A stretch of 59,865 bases of DNA from Dermabacter sp. p3-SID358 (GTDB taxonomy: Bacteria > Actinomycetota > Actinomycetes > Actinomycetales > Dermabacteraceae). Both the position numbers and the translations under genes were made by a program. The stretch is from contig NZ_JALXOZ010000015.1 in the NCBI RefSeq assembly GCF_025147465.1, positions 1 through 59,865 of the forward strand, in the 5' to 3' direction. The notes beneath the pieces were generated by a model that was not told where the DNA came from, ran no database searches, and was given only the letters and a program-made list of their open reading frames with translations. This document shows positions 1 through 7,750 of the stretch, one piece after another; within the stretch, counting starts at the first letter, position 1; each line of letters starts with the position of its first letter.

Positions 1-14
1 TTCTTGAGCTTCTC

Positions 15-341
15 TTAGCTTTCGTGAGCCGCGTAGTACGCCTCGCGCACATCGGCAGCGATGCGGCCGCGATCCGAGACGTTGTAGTTGTTGTCAAGCG
101 CCCACTTGCGGATCTTTGCAGTTTCCTTCGCACTGCTCGGTGTGCGCGAGCTGCGACGGGCACGGCCACCCACGCGACGTGCCGCGACGATCCACTTCGT
201 CATGTCGCTGTGGAGTTCCTCAACGTGAGCGTTCGATAGGTCGATCTCGTAATCAACGCCCTCGAGGGAGAACGAAACGGTGAGATCAGCCTTCGAACCA
301 TCGAGATCATCGACGAGTTCGGTAAAAGTCTTAGTTGCCAT
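15..341 (-). CDS. lsr2: Lsr2-family nucleoid-associated protein
   Basis: Lsr2 bridges AT-rich DNA and silences genes in actinobacteria, acting as an H-NS analogue on the nucleoid. The 108-residue product has the family layout: an N-terminal beta-rich dimerisation part (VDDLDGSKAD, then an FSLEGVDYEIDLS segment) and a C-terminal DNA-binding part with IRKWALDNNYNVSDRGRIAAD, where RGR is the minor-groove clamp. I chose the ATG at 341 because AGGA lies 8 bases upstream, while the ATG at 356 has no ribosome binding site. In Mycobacterium lsr2 follows lysS and precedes clpC; here the upstream gene is a small membrane protein and then panC. The stop is TAA at 15-17, so the gene is complete. Confidence 0.95.
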   Translation of the reverse strand: MATKTFTELVDDLDGSKADLTVSFSLEGVDYEIDLSNAHVEELHSDMTKWIVAARRVGGRARRSSRTPSSAKETAKIRKWALDNNYNVSDRGRIAADVREAYYAAHES

Positions 342-415
342 CGAGGCCATCCTCATAATGTTTTAGAACCGTGGACAACCGATTCAGCTTTCGAATGCTT
401 CAACGGTTAAAAAAC

Positions 416-444
416 AGGATAGGGTTTCTCACCAATCCTGGCAA
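416..444 (-). promoter_or_regulatory. putative sigma-70-type promoter of lsr2
   Basis: Read on the minus strand, TTGCCA (439-444) and TATCCT (416-421) are separated by exactly 17 bases, facing lsr2. The predicted transcript would have a leader of about 65 bases. The surrounding gap is unusually AT-rich for this window. Seen in sequence; promoter activity is inferred. Confidence 0.5.
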
Positions 445-475
445 GCGTCTTATGGAGTTTCGGAACCGTTTTTAT

Positions 476-709
476 CTACTTCGACTCTGGTGTTTCGGCG
501 CTGTTTCTCGCTCGCGGAGTTTCGCTCCTGCGCACAAAGCGTGCGGCCTCGGGGTGTGCGGCGATGTATTCGCGCTCAGCGTCTCTTTCGGCCTCCCGCT
601 GGCGTTTATCGGCGCGCAGAATCGCCCGAAGAATAACCCAAAAAAGCAGGCCAATCCCGATCGAGGGCAAAAGCGCCCCGAGCTCAAAGGCCCAGTCAAT
701 ATTTCCCAC
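476..709 (-). CDS. small single-pass membrane protein
   Basis: A 77-residue protein with one hydrophobic segment (about residues 8-31, LGALLPSIGIGLLFWVILRAI) followed by a highly charged arginine/glutamate-rich tail. The N-out, basic-tail-in arrangement suggests a membrane anchor with a cytoplasmic tail. The start is GTG at 709, supported by a strong GGAGG about 5 bases upstream; the longer open frame upstream has no such signal. It sits 10 bases after panC and probably belongs to the same transcription unit. The position corresponds to where panD, coaX and lysS lie in mycobacteria. No function is recognised. Confidence 0.7.
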   Translation of the reverse strand: MGNIDWAFELGALLPSIGIGLLFWVILRAILRADKRQREAERDAEREYIAAHPEAARFVRRSETPRARNSAETPESK

Positions 710-719
710 TCTCCGCCTC

Positions 720-1568
720 CTACGCCGTTTCCTTAATCCCGGACGGCACGAGGTTGACGCTCGCATTGTCGATGAGGCGCACGCCCTCGACCCTCGCCGC
801 AAGCAAAACGAGGGCTTCGCCCACGTATGCGTCGTCAATTTCCTCAAATGTCGCGGGATTGACCGCAAGCCGGTAATCCCACGTCACGCTCGAAGAATTC
901 TCCTTATTGCGAAGGAGCCGGAGAAGCTCGGGCGCCGTTGGGCACTCAACAGTTTTGGAGAGTAGAACGGAAAGCGCGAGGGCATCCTCGCGTCCCTTGG
1001 CAGTCAAATAGCTATTGCGAGAGCTGCGCGCGAGCCCAGTTTCCTCACGGACGATCGGCACGCCCACAATTTCGATTCCAAGGTTGAAATCGTGCACAAG
1101 GCGCCGAATGATCGCGAGCTGCTGCGCATCCTTTTGTCCAAAAACCGCGATATGCGGCTGAGCGAGGAGGAAAAGCTTCAAAACGACGGTAGCCACGCCG
1201 CTAAAGTGCCCCGGGCGAATCTCACCCTCGAGCACGCGGCCGAGAGGTCCCACATCCACCTTGAACGGTTCCGGATACGGGTACATGTCGCGCACTTCGG
1301 GAGCGAACATCGCATCGGCGAAATCGTCGACGAGCGCGAGATCGTCCTCGAGAGTTCGCGGGTAGCGCTCGTAATCTTCCCCGGGGCCGAACTGCAGCGG
1401 GTTCACGAAGTTCGAAACGATCACTGAATCCGCGCGCGAGCGCGCCTCGCGAACGAGGCTGAGATGCCCCTCGTGGAGCGCCCCCATCGTAGGTACGAGC
1501 GCAACACTCCCCTTGAGCGAGGCTCTGTATGCTTGCAGTTCCTTCACGGTGGGGATAAGCGTGGTCAT
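720..1568 (-). CDS. panC: pantothenate synthetase
   Basis: Condenses pantoate and beta-alanine with ATP to give pantothenate, the coenzyme A precursor, in the cytoplasm. The 282 residues show the adenylating nucleotidyltransferase signatures: PTMGALHEGH near residue 27 (the HIGH-like loop), NPLQFGPGEDYERYPR, LEGEIRPGHFSGVATVV, VFGQKDAQQ and the ARSSRN loop (KMSKS equivalent). Length matches the family. Its ATG overlaps the stop of the upstream DUF2520 gene by four bases (ATGA), implying translational coupling. panD, which supplies beta-alanine, lies separately at 25.6 kb in this window. Confidence 0.96.
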   Translation of the reverse strand: MTTLIPTVKELQAYRASLKGSVALVPTMGALHEGHLSLVREARSRADSVIVSNFVNPLQFGPGEDYERYPRTLEDDLALVDDFADAMFAPEVRDMYPYPEPFKVDVGPLGRVLEGEIRPGHFSGVATVVLKLFLLAQPHIAVFGQKDAQQLAIIRRLVHDFNLGIEIVGVPIVREETGLARSSRNSYLTAKGREDALALSVLLSKTVECPTAPELLRLLRNKENSSSVTWDYRLAVNPATFEEIDDAYVGEALVLLAARVEGVRLIDNASVNLVPSGIKETA

Positions 1569-2458
1569 GAATCCTGCCTCGTGTTTCTCTCGTGCGACAG
1601 CAGCAACTCTAACGCGGCATATTCACTCTCGCCGATCGGTGCGATGTCGAGTGCAGCACGCGCGAGGGCGCGGTAGGTGGGCAGCGCGCCCCCCAGGTCC
1701 AGCTCCTCGATCGCCACGAGGTGGTTTTCGACGGTGCCTGCGTCACCGCGTTGCACGGGCCCCGTGAGCGCTCCCGGCCCAAGCCTGAGCGATTCCTCAA
1801 GGCTCGCATTCAGAAGTGGACCCACGAGCGCGGAAGGATCTTCGACCCCGATTGCATCGAGAATCTGGAGCACCTGGCTCACGAGCACTACGAGATGGTT
1901 TGAGCCGTGCGCGAGAGCCGCGTGATAGGCAGTGCGATCGCCCTCCGCAATGTCGATGCTCACGCCATCGAGCTCGAGCACGAGGGCCTTCGCGATGGGT
2001 GCAAACATGGGACGCGCGGTGATCGCCCACGGGCAGCCCACGAGTCTGCCGAGGTCGAGCGAGGTGCCCGTGAAAGTCATGGCCGGATGGAGCGCGAGCG
2101 TGATCGCACCCGCCTCCTCGAGAGGGCGCAGCACCTCGATCCCATAGCGACCGGACGTGTGCACGATGATCTGAGCTCCCGGGACGATACCGCGCTTCGC
2201 GAGGCTCGACGCGAGCGGCGCGAGCTCGTCGTCGGGAACCGCCAGAATCACGAGTTCACTGCGCTCAATCACCTCGTCAGGAGTGAGGATTGGGGCGCCG
2301 GGAAGAAGAACATCGGCTCTCTCCCGGGAAGCGTCGGACCTCGCGACGACCCCCGTGACCTGGTGCCCCGCGGCGCGAAGCGCGTTGCCAAGTACCGCGC
2401 CCACGCGTCCTGCCGAGATGACGCCCACGCCCATGCGGGCGGGATTGGAGGGGCTCAC
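1565..2458 (-). CDS. Rossmann-like / DUF2520 oxidoreductase, possible ketopantoate reductase
   Basis: A 297-residue protein with an N-terminal dinucleotide-binding fold (GVISAGRVGAVLGNALRAAG, then VILAVPDDE) and a C-terminal helical DUF2520 domain containing HPAMTFTG and AHGSNHLVVL. The layout resembles F420-dependent NADP reductases and ketopantoate reductases. It lies directly upstream of panC with a four-base overlap, a conserved actinobacterial arrangement, and no panE is seen in the window, so a PanG-like step (ketopantoate to pantoate) is a reasonable inference. The start is GTG overlapping the previous stop (GTGA). Substrate is not provable from sequence. Confidence 0.85.
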   Translation of the reverse strand: MSPSNPARMGVGVISAGRVGAVLGNALRAAGHQVTGVVARSDASRERADVLLPGAPILTPDEVIERSELVILAVPDDELAPLASSLAKRGIVPGAQIIVHTSGRYGIEVLRPLEEAGAITLALHPAMTFTGTSLDLGRLVGCPWAITARPMFAPIAKALVLELDGVSIDIAEGDRTAYHAALAHGSNHLVVLVSQVLQILDAIGVEDPSALVGPLLNASLEESLRLGPGALTGPVQRGDAGTVENHLVAIEELDLGGALPTYRALARAALDIAPIGESEYAALELLLSHERNTRQDS

Positions 2459-4077
2459 GCGGTACCGCCCAGAAGTCGCGGCTCAAGCCAGCTTCCGCGT
2501 TCGGTGAATCGGCGGGATGTGCCCGCGTCAGCGCCAAGGCTTGCACACAGCGCGGCCGCATCCGCAACCGGGATGTCGCTCACGTGAAAGGAGCCGCCCG
2601 CATAGGCGACTGTGATGTCTGCGCTGCCAATGCGGAGTGCGATCGGCCCCTGGGAAATCTCGACACCCTGGATGCGGTCGCGAGGAATGACCGTGAGAGT
2701 GCGCTTAAGCCACCCCGTGCGGGCGATAAGCGCGTGACGACTGAGCGCATACACGTGCGTGTGACGCGAGATCGGGCTCGTCCAGTGGAAGGGGCGCGTT
2801 CCCGGAAGCTGCGACTGCGGAACTGAGAGGAAACCTCTGAGGAGGGCCGCGTCACTCACGCCGAGAACCGCGGCGCTCGGTGCCTCTGAACCGTCGCGCA
2901 TGGCGCGGTGATGGACGAGGTCTCCCGTGGGAGGCATGAGGTGAGTAAGCGTCGCGTCGAGCTCACTCGCCGTGCCCACGGGAAGGATGCGGCCAGACGA
3001 CTCCGTGACCGACTCAAGTTCATCCATGCCCGCGGTACTCACGGACACGTCGAACCATCCCCGTGAGCGCCACAGGAGCGGCTGCGAGATCTCCGCCTGC
3101 TGGATCTTCGCGGCAGTGAGGTTGTCGCTTCTGGAATTAATTAGGCCTCGGCGTGCGCGGAGTCCGGCCGAAGTCGCGCGCGACGTGAAGCCCCAGCTTG
3201 ACTCGAGGCGCGAGAAGATCATGCGCGGGCCGGCAAGAAGGGCGGGAACGATGGCGAAGAGCGATGCAGCCGAGAAGGTGAACTCTCCGCTCGCGAACGA
3301 ACCGATGAGCCACACCGCAGTCATGACGAGAGTAAACGCCATGCCGATCATGAGCGAGATGTCGAGCAGAAGCGAATGTAGAACGCGCGAGGTGGGGATC
3401 CGCGCCAGAAGCTCACCGTCGGAATCCGAGTCGAAGGCGATTGACTTGGCGCGCTCGCCGATGCTCTGAGTGCTTTCCTCCACCCTGCTTGGGCCCTCGC
3501 TCTCGGGAGCCAGGGGCGCGTACTCGGCCGGAGCAGCACCGGCGGGCATCTGCTCCGCGGTCTGTGCGTCCCCGCGTGCAAGCTCGAGCACGGTCGAGTG
3601 GATGTCCTCGGCCTTTACCCTCCCGAGATACTCGAGATCCACGTGGGACTCGCCCGCTCCCGCAAGTTCAATCTTGACCTTCGAAAGTCCCACGAGCCGG
3701 GCCACGAAAGGACGTTCGACGGAAACGGAATCAATGCGCTGGCGTGGTGCAATCCTTCTCGATGTGCTCAGGAACTTTCGGCGCACAAACACGCCTTCGT
3801 CGGTCACGGCGTATTTTGTCGTCCACCACGGGAGGATCGCGAAGAGAACAGCGACAACCACAATCCCCGCAATGCCGAGCGCAATGAGTCCGAGGTTCTC
3901 GGTATTAACAACGCCGTTCGTGACGAGATCCTCGATGAGGTCAAAGTTTTGGAACCCCACGATGGCAATGAGGCCGACGATGACCTTCCACCCCGTCACG
4001 ATTGGTGTGAGCGGATGGAAACGGGTGTACGCGGATTCCGGCGGGTCGTTCCTGACGGCTGCGTTTTCCTCGCTCAC
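2455..4077 (-). CDS. PH domain-containing membrane protein (YdbT-like)
   Basis: A 540-residue protein with two hydrophobic hairpins (about residues 28-85 and 235-285) and repeated bacterial PH (DUF304/bPH2) modules, recognised by FVRRKFLSTSRRIAPRQRIDSVSVERPF, by LINSRSDNLTAAKIQQAEISQPLLWRSRG, and by RTGWLKRTLTVIPRDRIQGVEISQGP. It forms a pair with the next smaller PH protein, as YdbS and YdbT do in Bacillus; some YdbST pairs contribute to resistance to antimicrobial peptides, but the role here is unknown. The start is GTG overlapping the upstream stop by four bases. Located inside the folate/pantothenate operon. Confidence 0.85.
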   Translation of the reverse strand: MSEENAAVRNDPPESAYTRFHPLTPIVTGWKVIVGLIAIVGFQNFDLIEDLVTNGVVNTENLGLIALGIAGIVVVAVLFAILPWWTTKYAVTDEGVFVRRKFLSTSRRIAPRQRIDSVSVERPFVARLVGLSKVKIELAGAGESHVDLEYLGRVKAEDIHSTVLELARGDAQTAEQMPAGAAPAEYAPLAPESEGPSRVEESTQSIGERAKSIAFDSDSDGELLARIPTSRVLHSLLLDISLMIGMAFTLVMTAVWLIGSFASGEFTFSAASLFAIVPALLAGPRMIFSRLESSWGFTSRATSAGLRARRGLINSRSDNLTAAKIQQAEISQPLLWRSRGWFDVSVSTAGMDELESVTESSGRILPVGTASELDATLTHLMPPTGDLVHHRAMRDGSEAPSAAVLGVSDAALLRGFLSVPQSQLPGTRPFHWTSPISRHTHVYALSRHALIARTGWLKRTLTVIPRDRIQGVEISQGPIALRIGSADITVAYAGGSFHVSDIPVADAAALCASLGADAGTSRRFTERGSWLEPRLLGGTA

Positions 4078-4634
4078 AGCGCCGCCATCTTTTCGTGGGC
4101 TTCGCGCGTCACGAGGTCGCGGATGCGCTCAGCCTCGCGGCGCTCAAGGCCCGGGATCGACACATCCGAAAGCGCGCCGCCCGCGGTCTTGAGCGTGATC
4201 GTCGAGAGGCCAAACGCCCGCTCAATCGGACCCTCGTTAATGTTGATGTCCTGGATCCTGCCGTAAGGAAGAATCGTGACAGAGCGGAAAAGAATCCCCT
4301 CGCGGAACACAATGTCGTTCTCGCGCGTGAGGTAGCCAAGAGCGCGTGCGCGCCGAGGGGTGAACACGATCGACTGGGCCACGAAGAGGTACACGGGAAT
4401 GGTGCACAGGTGCACCCACCACGGCCACGACAACACGACCGTGACAATGTGGAGCGCGATGCACGCCGCAATCATGAGCACCCACCGGGCGAGTTTGCCG
4501 AGGAAACGCACCTTGACGAGCTTGGGGGAAACACGCGCGGTGCGCGGATCGGTCGCTGAGAAAGGCTCGTCGAGCATCGTGCGCTCGACATCGGCGGCCT
4601 CGAGGGTCGGCATCGGGGCTACGGAGTTACTCAT
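4074..4634 (-). CDS. PH domain-containing membrane protein (YdbS-like)
   Basis: A 186-residue partner of the larger PH protein. Two transmembrane segments occur around residues 45-85 (LARWVLMIAACIALHIVTVV and WWVHLCTIPVYLFVAQSIVF), followed by one bacterial PH domain with ENDIVFREGILFRSVTILPYGRIQDININEGPIERAFG and TAGGALSDVSIPG. Start ATG at 4634 is chosen because AGAAAGG sits five bases upstream; 27 extra upstream residues in the open frame are proline/arginine-rich and unsupported. It overlaps its partner by four bases, so the two are probably made together and may form a membrane complex (inference). Confidence 0.85.
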   Translation of the reverse strand: MSNSVAPMPTLEAADVERTMLDEPFSATDPRTARVSPKLVKVRFLGKLARWVLMIAACIALHIVTVVLSWPWWVHLCTIPVYLFVAQSIVFTPRRARALGYLTRENDIVFREGILFRSVTILPYGRIQDININEGPIERAFGLSTITLKTAGGALSDVSIPGLERREAERIRDLVTREAHEKMAAL

Positions 4635-4665
4635 GGGAACCTTTCTAACACAGCAGCGAGGCGAC

Positions 4666-5181
4666 TCACACCGAGCTCGCGCCCTCCTCGGCGCGTCCGC
4701 CGGAGCCTCGGTCATTCGGAGGGAGGGTCCCCCACCGCTCGACTATGAGGCCAATGATCGCGAGAGCGAGAGCGCTGAGCGCATCGAAGCCGAGCGGAAG
4801 AATCGCTCCAGCGAGTGTGCCGCCCCCAGAAATTGCGAGGTAGGTGCACATGCCTGCGTAGAAACCGGCACCAATCGCGCCCGTGTAGGCCGCTGCCCGT
4901 GCGGCGAGGATGATCCTGTAGGCCACGACCATATCGATGTGATGCTTACGCGGCGTGAGCGGATGAGTCTTCGCGCGCTCACGCGACTCATCAAGGTACC
5001 TCTTCACGCGAAGCCCGAGGTAGAGGACTATTCCGGCGATGATCAGGAAGACGGCACCGGGCATGAGTCCCGCGACGGGCACGGGCTCGCCGCGCGACGC
5101 AAACGCGAGAGAGAACGCATGACCGCCGAGCCCCGCCACGAGGGCGATCCCGAGAAGCCGAAGCGCCGGGGTCTTTTTCAT
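4666..5181 (-). CDS. DUF3180 family membrane protein
   Basis: A 171-residue protein with four hydrophobic segments (about residues 7-28, 36-57, 90-118, 123-145) and a positively charged cytoplasmic loop (KRYLDESRERAKTHPLTPRKHHIDM). This matches DUF3180, a family that in actinobacteria typically sits directly after folK. The start overlaps the folB/folK stop by four bases (ATGA). Function is unknown; the location is the strongest identifier. Confidence 0.85.
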   Translation of the reverse strand: MKKTPALRLLGIALVAGLGGHAFSLAFASRGEPVPVAGLMPGAVFLIIAGIVLYLGLRVKRYLDESRERAKTHPLTPRKHHIDMVVAYRIILAARAAAYTGAIGAGFYAGMCTYLAISGGGTLAGAILPLGFDALSALALAIIGLIVERWGTLPPNDRGSGGRAEEGASSV

Positions 5182-6107
5182 CGCGTTCCTTCACTCCCGC
5201 GCGGAGCGGTCGCGTATCCCGCAATGCGGGGTCCTGGTCGCAAGCCCGCGCGGTCGGGAGCCCTCTTCACGAGTTCCGACGCTTGTCGGCCATCAGGGAG
5301 GCACCACGTGGGGTCGATGTCGAGCACCGGGGCAAGCACGAAGGCGCGCTCGTGCGCGCGCGGGTGCGGAAGCGTGAGGTGCTCATCGTCGCTCACGAAG
5401 TCGCCCCACGAAATGAGGTCGAGGTCGAGCGTGCGCGGCCCCCACCTAAGCGTGCGCGTTCGCCTCGCAGCGTTCTCGATCTCATGAAGGGAATCGAGGA
5501 GCTGCCACGGGCTGAGCGAGGTCTCGATAAGGCACGCGGCGTTGAGATACACGTCCTGGTCGACATCACTCACCGGATCGGTTTCGAACACGCGGCTCGC
5601 TGCGACAAGACGGGTTTCGGGCATCCTCGCGAGTGCCACGAGGGCGCCCGCGAGAAAATCTTCGCTGTCGCCGAGGTTGGAACCGAGAGCGACGAAAGCG
5701 CGCACGGGCTCGGCCCGACGGATGATGCGGACGCGCGCGTCCGCAAAGGGCTGCGGGATCGGAGCGGAAGGCTTGTGCACACACACGCTTACCTCGCGCA
5801 CAAGGGAACTGTTCTCAAGCACCCGCATAGCGATGCGCTCGGCGAGAGTCTCGATCAGATTGACGCTCTCTTCAGAGACGACTTCCTCAACGATCGCCGC
5901 GGCGTCCGCATAACTCACGCTGCGTTCAAGTGCATCGTCGCGCCCCGCGGAGCGCGTGTCCACGCTCATATCGACGTCAACGAAAAAATCGTGGCCCTCG
6001 GCTTTCTCGTGGTCGAACACCCCATGCTTGCCGTGCACGCGAACACCTTTGAGCACAATGTGGGAAAGCACCGCGGGCGCAGCAAAGGCAATATCGCTCC
6101 AGGTCAT
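5178..6107 (-). CDS. folBK: dihydroneopterin aldolase / HPPK fusion
   Basis: A 309-residue bifunctional folate enzyme. The FolB domain (about residues 12-130; VLKGVRVHGKHGVFDHEKAEGHDFFVDVDM, SYADAAAIVEEV, LIETLAERIA) releases glycolaldehyde from dihydroneopterin. The FolK domain (about 137-295; VRAFVALGSNLGDSEDFL, SRVFETDPV, WGPRTLDLDLISWGDF, LTLPHPRAHERAFVL) pyrophosphorylates the resulting pterin. Separate genes in mycobacteria are fused here. It overlaps folP upstream and DUF3180 downstream by four bases each, a tightly coupled arrangement. Confidence 0.95.
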   Translation of the reverse strand: MTWSDIAFAAPAVLSHIVLKGVRVHGKHGVFDHEKAEGHDFFVDVDMSVDTRSAGRDDALERSVSYADAAAIVEEVVSEESVNLIETLAERIAMRVLENSSLVREVSVCVHKPSAPIPQPFADARVRIIRRAEPVRAFVALGSNLGDSEDFLAGALVALARMPETRLVAASRVFETDPVSDVDQDVYLNAACLIETSLSPWQLLDSLHEIENAARRTRTLRWGPRTLDLDLISWGDFVSDDEHLTLPHPRAHERAFVLAPVLDIDPTWCLPDGRQASELVKRAPDRAGLRPGPRIAGYATAPRGSEGTR

Positions 6108-7054
6108 GCTCGCTCTCCTTCCCCGTAGTTGCGGTCTGCAACGCTCGCCCCGAGGCTCATCTCACGCCCGTGAGGGCCTGCCATGAGACGTTGCATGATC
6201 CGAATGTTGGCAACAGTGGACGCGACGTCGTGGACGCGAACGGCCCACGAGCGACGAAGCTGAGCGAGGCCGCTCAGCGCTGCTGTGCCCGCATCTCGAT
6301 CAATATCGAGTGCGCTCACGAAGCGTTTGCGGCTCACCCCGATGAGGAGGGGGTACCCGAGCGCCTCAACCTCGGTGATCTGGTCGTAGAGATCCCAGTT
6401 GTCTTCACCCGTTTTCGAGAACCCGAAACCGGGATCAGCGACGAGACTTTCGCGCGGAATGCCGGCGCGAATCGCCCTTTCGATCTGCGCCCCGAGCTCA
6501 TGCGCGACGTCCGCGCCTATCGCTTCGTAGCCTGCGCGGGCCATCGCCTCTTCGGAGTGACCGCGCCAGTGCATCGCGATGTACACGGGCGGTGCACCAA
6601 GCCTCGTCGTGAGGCCCGCGACGGCCTGAAACATCTCGGGATCTGCGAGGCCTGCGGAAACGTCGTTGACGATGAGCGCCCCCGCTTCAATCGCCGCGCG
6701 CGCAACCGAGGCGCGCATAGTATCGATGCTCACGGGGATGCCGCGCGTTGAAAGCGCCGCGACCACGCTCACCGTTCGTTCGAGTTCTTCACTCTCACTC
6801 ACACGCGTACCGCCGGGCCGCGTGGACTCACCGCCAACGTCGATGATGTCCGCTCCCTCTTTCATGAGGCGCTCGGCATGCGCGATCGCTCCGTCAAACG
6901 TGTTGTGCTGACCACCGTCGGAAAACGAATCCGGGGTCACGTTCAGAACCCCCATGACGAGGGTGCGCTCACAGGAAAGCGACGCGGGAAGGCCTCCCAC
7001 ATGGCGCCAAGCGGGCGCGCTCGAAAAGTTCAGAATCGAACGCACGGCACTCAT
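6104..7054 (-). CDS. folP: dihydropteroate synthase
   Basis: Joins the activated pterin to p-aminobenzoate; sulfonamide target. The 316-residue product carries VMGVLNVTPDSFSDGG, ADIIDVGGESTRPG, VSIDTMRASVARAAIEAG, VNDVSAG, LVADPGFGFSKTGEDN and IGVSRKRF, all DHPS signatures of the TIM barrel. I start at the ATG at 7054 because AAAGGA lies 7 bases upstream and homology begins soon after; the frame stays open into folE but that stretch is a shadow. It sits 41 bases after folE and overlaps folB/folK by four bases. Confidence 0.95.
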   Translation of the reverse strand: MSAVRSILNFSSAPAWRHVGGLPASLSCERTLVMGVLNVTPDSFSDGGQHNTFDGAIAHAERLMKEGADIIDVGGESTRPGGTRVSESEELERTVSVVAALSTRGIPVSIDTMRASVARAAIEAGALIVNDVSAGLADPEMFQAVAGLTTRLGAPPVYIAMHWRGHSEEAMARAGYEAIGADVAHELGAQIERAIRAGIPRESLVADPGFGFSKTGEDNWDLYDQITEVEALGYPLLIGVSRKRFVSALDIDRDAGTAALSGLAQLRRSWAVRVHDVASTVANIRIMQRLMAGPHGREMSLGASVADRNYGEGERA

Positions 7055-7095
7055 GTCATGTCCTTTCCCGCCGCTAGCGGCGCTCTCATGAAGAA

Positions 7096-7698
7096 TTAGT
7101 GATGTAGGCCCGTGAGGATGAGGCTCATGGCTTCGGATCGCGTTGCCGCGTTGGACTGGAGCGAGCCACGCACGGCGCTCGTCACTGTTTCGGCGTTTGG
7201 GGACTTCACGCCTCGCATCGCCATGCACAGGTGCTCTGCCTGGAGCACCACGATCGTGCCGTGCGCGTGAAGCTCCTCGTGGATCGCGTCCGCGATCTGG
7301 CTCGTGAGGCGCTCTTGCACTTGGGGCCTTGCCGCATATCCCTCGACGAGCCGCGCGAACTTCGAAAGACCTGCGACGGTGCCGTCCTTGCCCGGCACGT
7401 ACCCAACGTGGGCGCGCCCGAAGAACGGCACGAGGTGGTGCTCGCACATCGAGTAAAAGCTGATGTCACGAACGAGAACCAGTTCACGGTGTTCGACCTC
7501 GAACTTGGTCTGCATGTGGACGCGAGGATCCTCGTGCAGGCCGCGAAACACCTCGGCGTACATGCGGGCAACGCGGGCAGGGGTATCAAGCAATCCATCG
7601 CGGCGTGGATCTTCGCCGATCGCTTCGAGGATCTCGCGCACGGCGCGCTCAATCCGGTCGTGGTCGACGCTCTCCACCGCACTGTGGTTCTCGCTCAT
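7096..7698 (-). CDS. folE: GTP cyclohydrolase I
   Basis: First step of folate synthesis: GTP to dihydroneopterin triphosphate. The 200-residue protein contains [20 protein letters not shown] (zinc cysteine and catalytic histidines), [22 protein letters not shown] and HLCMAMRGV (second zinc cysteine). Start ATG at 7698 has AAGAAGGA three bases upstream. It lies 52 bases after ftsH and leads the folE-folP-folBK run; no separate promoter was obvious, so it may be co-transcribed with ftsH. Confidence 0.96.
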   Translation of the reverse strand: MSENHSAVESVDHDRIERAVREILEAIGEDPRRDGLLDTPARVARMYAEVFRGLHEDPRVHMQTKFEVEHRELVLVRDISFYSMCEHHLVPFFGRAHVGYVPGKDGTVAGLSKFARLVEGYAARPQVQERLTSQIADAIHEELHAHGTIVVLQAEHLCMAMRGVKSPNAETVTSAVRGSLQSNAATRSEAMSLILTGLHH

Positions 7699-7750
7699 GA
7701 ATCCTTCTTTCTTCGCGAAAGCGCTGCTCGCGCGGGATCCGAGAAACGCT

